From assembly GCA_004154925.1 (NCBI GenBank), contig QJNS01000166.1, forward strand, positions 110,669 through 174,668: a DNA stretch of 64,000 nucleotides, given 5' to 3'. The notes beneath the pieces are model-generated. The model was given only the letters and a program-made list of their open reading frames with translations. It ran no database searches and was not told where the DNA came from. Positions within the stretch are counted from its first letter, which is position 1, and each line of letters opens with the position of its first letter. Positions 36,143 through 50,088 of this stretch are shown piece after piece. The translations under genes were made by a program, and so were the position numbers. This DNA is from Monosporascus cannonballus. Its lineage: Eukaryota > Ascomycota > Sordariomycetes > Xylariales.

Positions 36143-37139
36143 TGTTGCAAATTTTTATTTAGTAATATCGTCAAATTCTGAACAATATCGATTAACACTA
36201 TATTTACCAGTAAACATCCTGAATAGCCCATTTATTAAGTTCCTGATTACCCGGATACTGGAATAAAATCCAAAAAGAAAAAGGAGAAATTCCGCTTTTT
36301 TCGCGAAAAAGTTTTTTTACGTTTAGATATTATAAACGAACGTATCTTTTAGCTAAAAAAAGATAATAATAATCTTATAATATTTTTCTAAGCAACCCAT
36401 AAAATACTTAAAGAAAAAAATGTTTCTGAAACCGGGAAACACTTTTAAATAAATTAAGTTATTTAACTAAATTTTATCAAAAGATTTTTAAAAAAATCCT
36501 TAAACCTTTTAAACCAAAATGTTTCGACAAAATTTTAATTAGGTTATAATTATTTTTAACTTAATACCGAATATACTTTAGGTATTTTCTTATTCGATTT
36601 ATTACGCTTATTATATAAGTTAAGTTTATAATCGGACGATTTACCGAAAATACGGTGATTTAATTTAAATTTGTAATAAGAAAATGTATTATTTTATTAA
36701 TTGAAAAACGAAACCCAAAAATAATATAAATTTATAACGATTGTAAGCAATTTAAATAAATATTACTAAAAACTTTCGGAATAATAAACAAAAAAGTAAA
36801 GGCCGAAATGCAAATTTAATAATTACGTTAAAAAGGATTAATATTTAATTACGACAATATATTAGTTTAATTAATACTGAAATTAAATTAACGATAAAAC
36901 ACATTAATTGCTAAGTTTTTTGACCGCCTAAAAATAATACAAAAAAAACCTTTTTAAGTTCGATCGGCCTAATTATTTATTAAATTATATCGTTATAACA
37001 ATTAAAATTAACGATCGATAATACGTATAACGTATTAAAGGTATTAAAGGAAAAAATAATAATAAATTCCGATATATAACTAATACTAATATTTCTCGAC
37101 ATAATAATATGTCTTATAGTACAGAACCAAAATCTATAA

Positions 37140-37240
37140 AACTAAGAATTACTTATAGGAAAAACTAAAACCAGATTAAATATTACAATTATAACAAAAT
37201 AGAACATAACGTATCGTAATATAAAGTACCCAGAAAGCCC
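37140..37240 (+). pseudogene. Gag zinc-knuckle relic of B1
   Basis: The plus strand at about 37180-37222 reads YYNYNKIEHNVS-stop-Y, which keeps the spacing of a CX2CX4HX4C nucleocapsid knuckle, with tyrosines in place of cysteines (TGC/TGT to TAC/TAT, a RIP-type change). This places gag upstream of element E. Confidence 0.5.
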
Positions 37241-38063
37241 CGTTAAGACGATTAAAAACCTGTATTTAAAAAATAATCCAAAAAAACCAGAAAAACGGCG
37301 GTAAATGCATTAGCATAATTTAGCCTAAATATATGCCAGGTCCCTTATGGCAAAAAATCCAATAAGGACTATCATAATAAGAAATTCGACGAAAAATATA
37401 AAAAGCCAAAAAGCTAGCTTAATAAATATCGTAAACCTAACAAAAAGCATTATAAAAATAATTACGCGAATATCAGAATGGGACAGAAAAACTTTGTCCC
37501 GGAACCCCTGATCGATACGGCAAAATGCATGCCATACATTATCGACGACGAGAATATCCCGATTACGAACAATAAAAATAATATATTTACGAACTAATTA
37601 CTCGTATATATTATGAAGAATTCGATTTTCTAAACCGTACCGGAAATAACAAAAACGATAAATAATAATATCGATATTTTGGAACCATAGCCCCAGAAAA
37701 TATCCAGTAATTAGCCGAAACAAAAGCCTGGCCCGCAAAAAAGTGATACCCACAGAAAAACTCCTTCTATTACTATAAATAATATAACCACTAAACGGAA
37801 AAAAGGTTAATTTAACGTATAATAACAAGATATTGCCAAAAACATTATTACAGATTTTTATTTTTAATTGGTATTTATTATAAACCCTTATAAAAAAGGT
37901 TATTAAGGAAAAAATATATTAATTTATAAATAATTTCTGGAACGATAATTAGAATAACGTATAATAAGATGTAATCATAAATATAAAAAAACAATTTATT
38001 TAATAAACAAAACCTATAACAAAACCAAAAACAATTTATATGTTTCGAAAGAAAAATAGGTCA

Positions 38064-38269
38064 GTGTAAGATAATAAATAGCTATGAGCTGGGTAAGGTG
38101 ATCTCCGACCAGTCGTAGAGCAAATTCCAAGAAATAAATGTATTAGGTTACTTCCATCTGGCATTTCTTATTAACTGCCAGATAATGGATTTATATTAAT
38201 AAGTAGGTCGGTGGCTGATCGGTAACTCGTCGGTTACCAGCTTTATCCTTATAAGGGCTATATTTTTAT
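38064..38269 (-). repeat. Element E 3' LTR (left copy), 206 bp
   Basis: It starts GTGTAAGATAATAAATAGC. The centre (GGTTACTTCCATCTGGCATT and AACTGCCAGATAATGGATTT) is almost unchanged between copies and free of RIP. Confidence 0.88.
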
Positions 38270-40999
38270 AATTATTCTTCCCTTTTTAAATTATTAATCC
38301 CTAATAATATTATTATTAATTTAATATCGCGCGTTTCGTAAATCTGGCTACGTATATTTGCCGATAATTTACCGTTATATTATGTTATAAGTAATTGCCG
38401 TAAAAATTAATATATGCCATATTGCGTAATTAATTATATTCCGCCTAGTTTCTTATTATAATCCATTTTCAACCTTATTTTATTTACTTTTTTTTTCCTT
38501 TTCGTACCCTTATCTTTATTCTTTTTGCGTACGCATTCCGTTCGGTTTCCCGTTTTTCTTTATTCTTATTTCGTCTTTTCCGTTTATTTTACGTATTATT
38601 TCCGTTCGCCATATTTCTTTTTCGTAAAAAGTTCCAAAAAAAGTAATATTTTAATATTAAGGAAAATTAAGATTTCCTTTAACGTTATCTTTTCGACGCC
38701 GATGGTAAAATAAATATTAATCGTACTATAGGCGGTAATAAGCCGTATTATATTTACGTAATATAACGTTATTTCGATTACCATACGATTTACGTTTAAG
38801 CTTTAAATACTTTAAATTATATTATGGCCAGTTATTATCATAAGATTTTTCGCGCAATAAATAATTATTCCTAATATTATTAATATCGTTATTTAATTTT
38901 CGTTTAAATTCCGATCGTCCTTAAGGATACTGCTTAAACGGTTTCTTAATTTGGTATTAATAATTAAAGATTAATCGACGAATTTAAAAAAATTCGTATT
39001 ATAAATACCTAATATAAACATTCCGACGTAATTATAGTCGGTTATCGACTTAACGTCTTTTACGAAACCGAATTCGCCCTTAACGCGGTTATTATTTAAG
39101 AATATCGTTTTCTTAATATAATTAAAATTAATTTCCAATCGTTTGTTATAATTACGGAAATTTAATTTTAACGCCATTTTATAAATTTAAAAACTTAAAG
39201 TTTTTTTGTAAATATTACAGTTTTTTCATTATTATTTCGTAATTAATTTCTAATTAAACGCAATTTTAAAATACTCCCATAAATAAAACGATTTTCGAAG
39301 GCCGTTATGCGGTTACGCTTCCCGCCTATAAATATTTTCCGCCTATTTTCCGACACTTTAACAAAATTTTGATATTTATTAAAATTATAATTAAAAAACG
39401 GTTTTATTTAGTTAAATTATTATCAAACCTAAATATATTAAGCATTTTAAGGACGGCGCCTTATTTCTAATTAATAACAAATTATATTCCGATTACTTAA
39501 GTTTTATTTTTCGTAAGAAATAAAACGTTTTTAAATTTTTTCTAGGTTTTACGCCCAATAAATTTAATAAACGTACCCGTTTTTTGCCATTATATATTCT
39601 CCGATTATTTTCCGATATTCCTATATTAACTTCCCTAATACGCTTATTAAAAGTTAATTAACATAAAGTTTAATAATTAAACGCAAAATCTTATTTTCGA
39701 AATAAAATTTTAATTTTTTTTATATTACTTATAAATTTTCAATCGGTATACGACAAAATAATTATTCGCTAAAAGTTTAAAAGTAATTATATAATTAAAT
39801 AATATTTTAATATTAATATTATAATTTTATTTAAAATTATTTTTTATAATTTTTATAATTATTAAGCAATTAATTTTCAATTAGGTTATTATTATTTTAT
39901 AATCTTTAAATCGTTTTATTTCTTATATATATTTAACTTTTTTTTCGTAACGTTATAATATTTTAAGCGTATATTCGAAATATTTTCGGGATTTTTACAT
40001 ATTATATTCGGCAAACCAACTTTTCTATTTAATTAAATATTTACGTTATTTTCAGTTATTTTAATAATAAACAATATTTTTTATTATTTATTTTTCTTAT
40101 TCCTTTATTAGGTCCGGTAACGTTATTTAAATATTACCCGGTTTCCGATTATATTACGGTTTTAATAAGGATATTAGAAATATATTATATATTTATTAAT
40201 AATTATAAAAAAATATTTTATATGCTTAAAAACTTATTTATTTTTTAATTATAACCCGGATATAAATAAATATAAATTTTATAGTTTTAAATTTGAAATT
40301 TTTAATTAATAAATTTATTTATTATTTTAATTGGAATTTTATGGGCGTATAACATTAATTATAATATTTCTTTGGGCTGCTATTATTATTTCCTAATATT
40401 CGTATATTAGTTAAACAATAACCGTTATTATTTCGAAATATTCGTTAATATTTTATATTTATCCTTTAAATTTTTATAAAAAATATTTTATTATTTTTAA
40501 ATAATACTTATATAAGGTTTCGAACGGAAAACAGCCGGTAAATACGTTGTGTATATTGTTATTTATGAATTCCGTATTTCGTAGTAATTTTATCTAATTA
40601 TTTTGATATTTATTAACGTAATTATAAAAATAATATTTTAAAACCTAATAAGTACGTTCCGTTTATTTATTAATTTACGGATAATAAACAGTCGATATTT
40701 GTTATTTTATTTTTTATTCATTATAAAATTCCGCCCAAAATTAATTCGTTAATAATTTATTTTTATTGTTAATAATTCCGGCTAACATATTAAATTTATA
40801 TTTAATTTAGTTATAAAATAATTAAATTAATTCGGCTATAATTAAGGTTTTAATTATAAGGATAAATAATTTTAATTTTATAAAGCGGTTAACGATTACC
40901 AGGATTACGTCGTATTTTAACCCGTTTAAATTTAGGCTTTTAGGAAATTCCGTAATAAAATCTAACGAAATTTCTTAGAAAAATTACTTAAATAATAGT

Positions 41000-43400
41000 A
41001 AGGGTTGTAATTATTTATATGGTTTATAACGTAACTTTATCATACCTTAATAATTCGGATATTATTTAATATATTTTCGGATATTATTTGTTATATTTTC
41101 CTAATAAAACTTTTTAATTCTTAATTTTAACGTACGAATATATTTTATATATTTTGCTTTTAAATTATTATAATATTAATTAATTAATTATTTCCGTAAA
41201 ACGTTTTACGATAAAATTACGAATTTATTCCGATAATATAAATCTTTATTTAAATTTAAAAAATATTTTCTTTTTATTCCGGCTTAGTATTTAATTATCC
41301 GTATTAACTTTATAATATTTAAATTCTTAATTTACAGCTTTTAAACTTAATCGTAAAATTATCGGGAAACTTTTGGTTAAAATACCGTTTTGTTCTTAAA
41401 TATTTTTTTTATCAAAAAACGTAAAATATATTAATTATAAATATTAATTTTAATATTAATTTTATTTTTTTTAAATTTCTCAAATTTTAATCGCAATATA
41501 ATTATAATTTATGGTTACCGTTATTTAACCGTTAATTATATTATTATTACGATTTGCGTTTATATTATGATTTATAAATAATAAATTTAACAGATATATA
41601 ATTTTTTATTTTCCTTTTATTTTTCGAAATGTTCTTATAATTATATAACGAAAATTTTTGGCTTTTTTTATACGGATAATATTTATTTAAGTTTTCGTTA
41701 TCGGAAATTTATTTAAAAATTTTATAACAAACACATTTTGCATTATTTTTATAAAGCTTTTTACTTTTTTATAATATTTTAAATTATATTATATATTTAT
41801 AATTATTTTCCGTATATTTTCCGGCATATTATTCGTAAATCCGAAATTTTTAAATAATATAGGAATTACGTTTTTATACGTAATTTCCTTTAATATATAA
41901 TTTAGACGTTTAAATAATTTATTTGCCGGGTTAATGGCGCCCGATTAATATTAAATCTTAAAATTAAATTACGTAAAATAATAAATTTATTAAGTTAATT
42001 TTTTAAGATTACGCGTCGGCGCTTTTATTATATCCTTTAGCGTTACATAATTAATAAATATTAAGAAATTTATTTCCGTATTTTTAAAGTATTACCGTTA
42101 ATATTTTAAATTTTTTATAATCGTTAATAATTTTTATTATCTTATAATTTACTGTTTTTCGGTTAAATATAATTTTCGCAAATGATATATAATTAGGTAT
42201 TAATATTTTGGGTATTTTTATAAAAATATTTTTAATATGGTTTTTATTAAGGTATTTATTTTAATTCTGGTATTTTTGGCGTTATCTCAATATCGAAAAA
42301 TAATTACCGATTAAAAAATATGTTTTAAATTTCGGAACGCCTTTTTAACCTTTTCGGATTATCAGAATTCTGTTATTTTTCCTTTATTTTACGTTTTTCT
42401 TAAAAGCCTAATAATAGGTTCGATAATACGTAAATAATAGGCGATAAATTTTTAATAAAAATTTATAAATCTTAAAAATATTTAAATATTATAAATTAAT
42501 TTTGGTTTTAATTATATTTTAATAATATTAATCCGTTCACGGTTTATTTTTAAACCATTAATATTCATTATAAATTTTAAAAACTTTATTTTTTTGAAAA
42601 ATTCGTATTTAACCATTTTAATAAATAATTAATATTATAATAATTATTTATAAATTAGTTGGAAATATTTCGTATACTTTTTTTCGTTATCAGAATAAAT
42701 AATTAAATTATTTAATTATATTATATATATATAATTAATTAATTTAATTAATACTTTATATATATAAATTTAAAACGTAATTAATATAATAATAAGGTTA
42801 AATAATATAACCGTATATTCGAATTACTTATATCGCGTTCGGAAAATAATTTTTTATTAATTGTTTTGTTTTAATTTTAATACGATAATAAATATTTTTA
42901 AAATTAATTTTCGAAAATATTTTGGTTAATTTTAAACGATTTATTATTTTTAAAATTAAAAGTAAGAAGTATTAATTTTTTATCGTTATCAGATTTAACC
43001 TTTTATAATTAATATATAATTTAAAACTGCCGTTTTTTAATCATAAATAATATTAATATTTTTATATCCGTTTTCGAATAACGTATTCAGCTTATTTTTA
43101 AGTTTTTTCGGATATATTTTTCGAATATTATTTTTTAAATTTCCGAAATAAAGTAAATTAGGCCGAATAAGGGCGTTTTTATTAGGATCAAATTTATTAC
43201 ATATTTTGCCTTTAATAATTAAGATATTTTTTTCGTTATCGTTTCGGAATATATTTGCCGGAAAATTTTTAAATATATAAAAAAAATTAATTATTTCTTA
43301 TTTTTATTATTCCCCAAATTCCAAAATATTTAATTTTTCTGTTAAATTTATTAAATTAACGGTATAAATTTATATACCGGAAAATATTAGGTTTGTAATT
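41000..43400 (-). pseudogene. Element E pol remnant
   Basis: The minus strand contains the reverse-transcriptase block at about 42870-43040, followed leftwards by wording that fits the next palm motif (FSERDISNSNIRLFN, where the family has F.T.YGH(Y/F)E(Y/F)..MPFGL). RNase H and integrase should lie to the left but were not pinned. The 68-codon minus-strand run at 38971-39177 has sensible composition, but I cannot assign it. Confidence 0.65.
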
Positions 43401-45270
43401 TTTTGTTTATCGACTTTTTATAATAATCCGTATAATTATTAATATATAATTATATTTAATAAAATCCTTAATTTACTTATTCCGAGTTTAGATAATAAAA
43501 ATTTAAATATTTTTTAATTACGGCATATTATAAAGTAAATTTACTTAATTTGTTATTCGTTTTTATTATTTTTTATTATATTAATAAGGATTTTGTATGT
43601 TTTATAATATTTAATATATATGCCGTTAATACCGATAAGGCCAAAAATATTTACGGAAATTAATTAGAGGTTAAACTTTTTTATTAATTTTTTATTTATA
43701 ATATTTACTTATATTCTGATATGTATATTCATTTATACCGTTACGTCCCCTGTATTCCTTTTAATAAATACCTTTTTTTGGAAAAACAATTTTATTTTAA
43801 TTATTTTATAATTATTAGCCGAAATAAATTAAATATATACGTTTATTTCGGCTTCTTTTTTAGGTTTACGTTTAAGGATTAATTTAATTTATCGTTATAT
43901 ATTATAACGTTTTATACGGTTTTTAAAAGTTGGTTTCCGTATAACCGAGATAATAAGGTTTTCGTATTTCTTTTTAATTTGTAATTTACGTTTTTATAAT
44001 TTAATTTCTTATAATTATAATATTTAAATAAGCTTTTATAAAAATTAAAAATATTAAGTTATACGGATTTATTCCGATCGGAATTAAATTAGCGATTATT
44101 TATTTTTCGAATATAAAAACGTTCGTAATTTTTATTATTTCCGCGTAATATTTTTAATTTATTTTGGGGATTTTTTTTAAAAACGTTTTAATAAAATTAT
44201 TTATTTTTATTAATATTTTTAACGGAAAATAATCGGTTTTTTTGGCATTTTTAGGCGTTTTAATAACGTTTTACCTTATTTGTTATATTATTAATTTGTT
44301 TTAATTTAACGTTTTTTTGTAATAAAATATTTTATAACCTTAATATTAATTTATAAAAATAATTAAAAATAAAACGTTTATTATTTCGATTATTTTCCGG
44401 ATTAAAAACGTCCATAAATTTTGTTTTATAAATTAATAGCCTTTATTTAACATAAAGATTTAACAATAATTAATTAAATTATTATCGTAATTCCATAAAT
44501 TATTCCTTATATTCCTTATATTTCTTATCGAAAAAATTAAGATTTACATAACTTTTTCTAATAAAAGTCCATAAACTTTTTATTTTTAATATTTTTTCGT
44601 AATTAAAATAATTAAACGTAACGTAATATAATCGTTAAACGTTCGTAATAAAAATATCTATATGGCCCATAAATTATTAAATATAAATAAAAATATTTCG
44701 CTTTAGCTTTTCGGCGTAAATTTCCGTAATAACTTTTATCCAATTTTTTTTAATTAACGCGTATTCGGAAAATTTCGGATAATTATAATACGATATTTAC
44801 TTATTACCCTTAAATTTTTATAATAATATTATAATTAACTTATAAAATTTAATTTTTTTAATTTATATTATTATTTATTATTTGGCCAGTTATCGGAATA
44901 ATTCCGAATATTATTTATTTTGTTAACAAATAATTTCCAAAATCTAATTATTATTAAGGGGTTTAACCTTTTTTTGCTTTAAATTTCGCAATATATTTAT
45001 TATATTATGCTCGTTTTCCGACCGTTTAATTAACGGTTATCGGAACGTATCCTTATTATATATATAAGGTAATTCGGGATCCCGGGAACCATGGTCCTTT
45101 GCCCGTTAGGGCTCCGTTATAAGCTTTTTCGCCTATTCCCGTACCGTAATTAATCGTTTGTCGGTTAGGTTCCAATCGGCGGTCTCCTCGATTAATAATT
45201 TAGGTTCGTTTTGCAGTTAGCAAATTTTGCTTCTGGTAATTATTATGTCATTTTTTATAAGAAAAAAAAA

Positions 45271-45476
45271 TTGTAAAATAATAAATAGCTATAAGTTAAG
45301 TAAGGTGATCTTTAACTAATCATAAAGCAGATTCCAAGAAATAAATATATTAGGTTACTTCCATCTGGCATTTCCCATTAACTGCCAGATAATGGATTTA
45401 TACTAGTAAATAGGTCGGTGGCTGATCGGTAACTGGTCGGCTACCAGCCTTATCCTCATAAAGGCTGTATTCTCAC
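45271..45476 (-). repeat. Element E 5' LTR (right copy), 206 bp
   Basis: It starts TTGTAAAATAATAAATAGC and ends GGCTGTATTCTCAC. It differs from the left copy mainly by C/T and G/A changes in the first 70 bp. Confidence 0.88.
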
Positions 45477-46379
45477 GGTCGGCAATAACGACAAATATAG
45501 CAATTTAACGTATTAAACGAAAAAACATAAATAAAATTCGATAAATTCAAACGAAAATTAAGAGAAAAATATTACTTATAAAAAAGCTGTAAAATAACGA
45601 AACTTAGAGATATTAAAGGCAATTTTTACGAAAAGCTTTAAATATGACAATAGAAAATATTAATAACTTGATTACGTTAAATATATAAATTGGAACGTAT
45701 TAATATACCGTAATAATAAACTGCGAAACTTTAAAGGGAAATTATATTATACTAAATATAATTAATAAGCCTAAATTATTATAAAAATATAAGTTAAAAC
45801 TTAATATAACAATAAATACCGAAAATCAGAAATTTATTTACGATAACGGGAAAATTATATACGAAATTAATTACTTCGAAATTTCTATTTAAAAATAATA
45901 ACAAGTAATTAATTTCGATATCGTTTTATTTAAAAATTACGATATAATCTTAGGATTACCATATATATGCTAATACGAAATTTTAATTAACGGTAAAATT
46001 GGTTAAATAAAATTCGCTTTATGCCTTATTAATAAACGAAAAAAAATTGAAATTTTAATATTTAATCGATAATAACGACATATATAAGCATAAAAATATA
46101 ACAAAAATCTTATTATTTATAAAGATAAAATACAAAAAAGAACCGGTATCAAAAAAAATATAACGTGTCGTTATTATTATCAAAACAAAACTAAAGTAAT
46201 TAAATAACGATCTGAAATAAAAATAATAACAGCTTCAAAAATCAAAAACTTTAATTAACGTATTAATACAATACTACAAATATAAACAACTTTTCAGAAA
46301 AAAGCTCGATACGAAATTATCAAAATACAGCGAATAAAATTATAAAATAATTTTAATGAAAGATCCTTAACAAAGTTTT

Positions 46380-48800
46380 ATCCTATTTACAACCTTAACG
46401 AAAACGAATTATATATTCTCAGAAAATACCTGGAAAATCGGTTACAAAAAGGATGGATTCGACCTTCGAAATTACTAGCAGGATATCCGATATTTTTTGT
46501 ACCTAAGAAAAATAAGACATTATAACTTATAATTAAATATTAATAATTAAAAAATATTATTATTAAAAATCGAACGTTATTACTCTTAATTACGAAACTA
46601 AAAAACCGACTTTACGGAACCAAATAATGTATAATATTCGATTTGAAAAATAAATATAAGTTTATCAGGATTAAAAAAAATACGAATAAAAAATAACTTT
46701 TAAAACGAAATACGGATTATTTAAGTATTTGGTTATATTAATAAGACTTACGAACGTATTAACAATTTTCCAAAGGATAGTAAATTATGTATTATAAAAA
46801 TACCTCGATATTTTCGTTGTTTGCTATCTCGACGATATTCTTATTTTTTCAAAAACAGAAATAACATACGTAAAATACGTTTATAAGGTTTTTTAAGTTT
46901 TATAGGACGTAAAGCTATTTATTAACGGAAAAAAGATTATTTCTACAAATAAAAAATAAAATATCTGGAACATATTATTACCCCAAGATATATTAAGATA
47001 AATCCTAAAAAAATCGTTACAATTACAAAATGGCAAAGGCTAATAACAGTTAAAAAGGTACAAGCATTTTTCGGATTCGTTAATTATTATAAAAAGTTTA
47101 TTCGAAATTTTAGCAAAATAACTATACCCTTAATAGATTCTACGAAAAAGAAATTTATGTAAACGCTAGAAACAGAAAAAATATTTTAAAATATCAAAAA
47201 TATAATTGTTAATAAATTAATACTAATTATATACGATTTAAATCACCTCGTTAAATTAAAAACCGATATTTCGGGTTATATGTTAAACGTAATAATCGGA
47301 TAACGAAATAATTAAAATAAATTATATCTTATTACATTTTTTCGTACAAATTAAAAAAAACCGAATTTAATTACGGTGTTCCAAATAAAAAATTTATAAT
47401 TATTATTATAATATTTCGAAAATTTAGATATTTTTTAAAAGGAAAATTATATTAGGTTAAGGTTTATACAGATTATTAAAACTTTACCCGATTTACTATA
47501 ACTAAGGAACTTACAGGATAATAACTTCGTTATACGGAAAAATTGACGAATTTCGATTTCGTTATTATTTATAGAAAAGAAATCAAAAAATAACACAACA
47601 AATACCTTAAATAAACGACCAAACCTTAAAAAAACTGGTCAAAATTAATTATATAATTTTCGATATTACCACAAAAAACATTTACGCTTATGACAAATTA
47701 CAACAATTTAGGCAGTATATTACGATATATATTAGAAAATCTAGCAATATAACGATAATTTCCTAGAAAACCAAAAAAACAAACAAAATATAAATTCTAG
47801 AAAAATACATAAACATTAGTTATACGGATATCCAGGGATTTACAAAACTCTAAAACGGCTTTAACGCATATATTCCTTTCCTAAAATAAAATTAATAATA
47901 CAAAAAATTATACGGCAATACGATATTTGCGCCAAAATCAAAATTCGACAATATAAACCATACAAAAAATTACAGCCATTACCAATTGCAAAACAACTAT
48001 AATATTTAATTATATTCGATTTTATTGCTAAACTTTTTATATTAAAAGGTTTAATTACAGAAATATATTACGACAGTATTTTCGTAATGGTTCATCGATT
48101 TACAAAATTATTTTATTTTTTACCATATTACGAAAATATAAACGCCAAATAAATAACATATATTTTTTTCAGAAATATTTTTAATATATACCGATTACTT
48201 ATAGAAATTATTTTAAATAAAAAAATTAATATTCGCATCTAAGTTTTGGTAAGGCTTAAAAACATAAATCGGCTTAAATCATAAATTCTTTAATGCATTT
48301 AAACCTTAAGCGGATAAATAAATAAAACGAATAAATTAAACTTTAAAAACTTACTTACGATATTATATTAATTATAAATAAAATAATTAAATTAAGAAAT
48401 TACTAATTACATAATTAGCTTATAATATCAACTATTACGAAAACATTAAAATAATATTAACGAACGCAAATTGTATTTTTATTTTAAAAATTTATCAAAA
48501 AGTACGTAACGACGATACAATTAATATCAAAATAATTCTTATATTAAAATAATTACGATAATTACATTAAGAAATAAAGAGGAAATTAGAATTTGTACGA
48601 AATTAAATAAACAAATATTATAACCAAAAGAAAATTTAAAAAACAAATTTTCGAAAAAAGGAAAATAATTTTCCTTGTTACCAAAAATATTTAAACAAAA
48701 AAACTTAATAAAAAACTCGATTTCAAATATATCGATTTATACAAAATCGTTACAAAGAATTTGAGAAAATAATTATTAATTAGAATTTCCACCAAAAGTT
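46380..48800 (+). pseudogene. B1 pol remnant: reverse transcriptase, RNase H, integrase
   Basis: The plus strand from about 46390 reads LRKYLENRLQKGWIRPSKLL then AGYPIFFVPKKNKTL, the N-terminal signature of Ty3/gypsy reverse transcriptases. RNase H follows near 47200-47600. Integrase core wording EIYYDSIFVMVHRFTKLFYF is at about 48062-48121 (matching the YDSI.V.VDR.TK block), and the GPY/F-like tail DFKYIDLYKI at about 48718-48747. Stops interrupt all parts, mostly TAA/TAG where Gln or Trp codons are expected. Confidence 0.86.
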
Positions 48801-49099
48801 AAATGTTATTTAATTTTTCATATATTTTTATTCGAATTAATAACAGATATAATTAAGATACATACGGTACAAAATAATATGAAAATAAAAAAACAAATAA
48901 ACATACGAAATAAAAAAATCCTCGATATATAAAAACAAAACGGATTTACCTAATACCTAATTAAATAAAAAAAATACCCGGATTCCGAAAATACCTGAAA
49001 ACCCGCTAAAAACTTTATTAACGCTTAACGCCTATTAAAAAGTTTTTACCAGCAATAACGGAACCATCAAAAATAATCGCATCCTAATTAGTATTTTTA

Positions 49100-49650
49100 A
49101 CGGACTAATCGGTATTACTAATACCAGACCAATTTACGGAACCAGCCGAAAAAACTAATGCGGTTATAAAAACTTCGGCGATAACCTACTCTTAATGCTT
49201 TTGCTCCTTCGGTTTTTCGAACGATTACAATTTCCATTATACCATTTTTATTCTTTTTGAACGAAAAAAAGCTTTTTATTTCCGAAAACGGATTAAACGT
49301 GCGATAACTTTATTTATCTTTTATTAATAACGTTTTTACAACTTTAAAAAACGTTTTTCGGCAAGAATTTTCTTTTATTTTAAACGTTAATTTTCGATAC
49401 AGATATTTTTCAAAAAAGAAAAAAGGACGCCGGTTCTATTATAAAAATATTTACGTTTAACGTAAACTTTGTATTTTAAAACGTTTTTTATTATTTCGTA
49501 TTTTAAACCTTTAAAAAAACATAAAAAATACGGCATAAGTTCAAAATTAAAATCGTCAAAAATAAAAAGCAGGTTCTGCCGACGAATAATAAAAAAGACC
49601 TAACGATAACTTTTAACAATACGACCCGACATAATAAAGAACTAATAACA
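49100..49650 (-). pseudogene. Antisense reading frame next to the B1 3' LTR
   Basis: Minus strand, opening with MSGRIVKSYR (about 49640 downward), interrupted by stops but coherent in between (FELMPYFLCFFKGLKYEIIK, then KYFYNRTGVLFSFLKNI, later a K/R-rich helix). It lies in the same relative place as the antisense frames of A1 and A2, and shares the MSGRI opening with A2. Product and role are unknown. Confidence 0.4.
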
Positions 49651-49686
49651 TTTACCAGGAAAAATAAAATCTTAAAGGTAAAATTT

Positions 49687-49703
49687 GGGGAAAAGGAAAA
49701 TCG
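49687..49703 (+). promoter_or_regulatory. B1 polypurine tract
   Basis: GGGGAAAAGGAAAATCG directly abuts the 3' LTR, the position where plus-strand synthesis is primed in LTR retrotransposons. A near-identical tract precedes the B2 3' LTR. Confidence 0.75.
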
Positions 49704-50083
49704 TATTATAACCTAACGGGTTTTGGCCTTAGAAAACGGTTAACGAGAATAATACGGACCACCCCCGGGATTACGTAATAAATATTTAATAAAAATCTGC
49801 TAAATACGATTAATTAGCATTAAGTAATTATTTAGCAAAAAATTATTAAGCGCGGTTAAGCAAAAATAAGCAATAATAATAAGAATTAATATATATATAT
49901 ATTAATTACTTCTATAATTTAAATAATTTTAGCTTATAATATAATATCGTTACTTAAGGCACCCTTAATATTACGAGACGTAATACGATTACTATATCTA
50001 TTGCTCAGATTCCCACAACACTTCTGCCAACATAAACCCGTACGACTAAGGTTTAATAATTGGTTAAACCCCAAGCCGTCACA
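49704..50083 (+). repeat. B1 3' LTR, 380 bp
   Basis: It starts TATTATAACCTAACGG and ends GCCGTCACA, then TCAAT. The last ~85 bp (from about 50000) are free of RIP changes. Confidence 0.92.
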
Positions 50084-50088
50084 TCAAT

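Larger units (their letters stand above)
38064..45476 (-). mobile_element. Ty3/gypsy element E, nested in B1
   Basis: LTRs of 206 bp at 38064-38269 and 45271-45476, flanked by GGTCA (38059-38063) and GGTCG (45477-45481), a 5-bp duplication with one G/A change. On the minus strand about 42870-43040 reads KLYINYKRLNLITIKN, the Ty3/gypsy reverse-transcriptase block (normally (L)R.CVDYR.LN..TIKN), so the element is reversed relative to B1. A pyrimidine stretch on + just inside the left LTR (about 38275-38290) is the polypurine tract on the coding strand. This is a different family from A and B. Confidence 0.85.
35760..50083 (+). mobile_element. Ty3/gypsy element B1, carrying element E
   Basis: LTRs at 35760-36142 and 49704-50083, with ends TGTTACGACC... 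and ...GCCGTCACA, flanked by TCAAT on both sides (35755-35759 and 50084-50088). A polypurine tract (GGGGAAAAGGAAAATCG, about 49687-49703) precedes the right LTR. Gag and pol remnants read on the plus strand. Without element E the copy is about 6.9 kb, normal for Ty3/gypsy. The body is RIP-mutated, the outer LTR edges are not. Confidence 0.92.

Noticed and set aside
37598..37828. 76-codon minus-strand frame in B1
   Set aside because: Antisense to the gag side of a plus-strand element and not open in B2.
38596..38784. Overlapping 62-codon frames on both strands (38525-38784)
   Set aside because: No domain, inside the 3' part of element E, and mutually overlapping.
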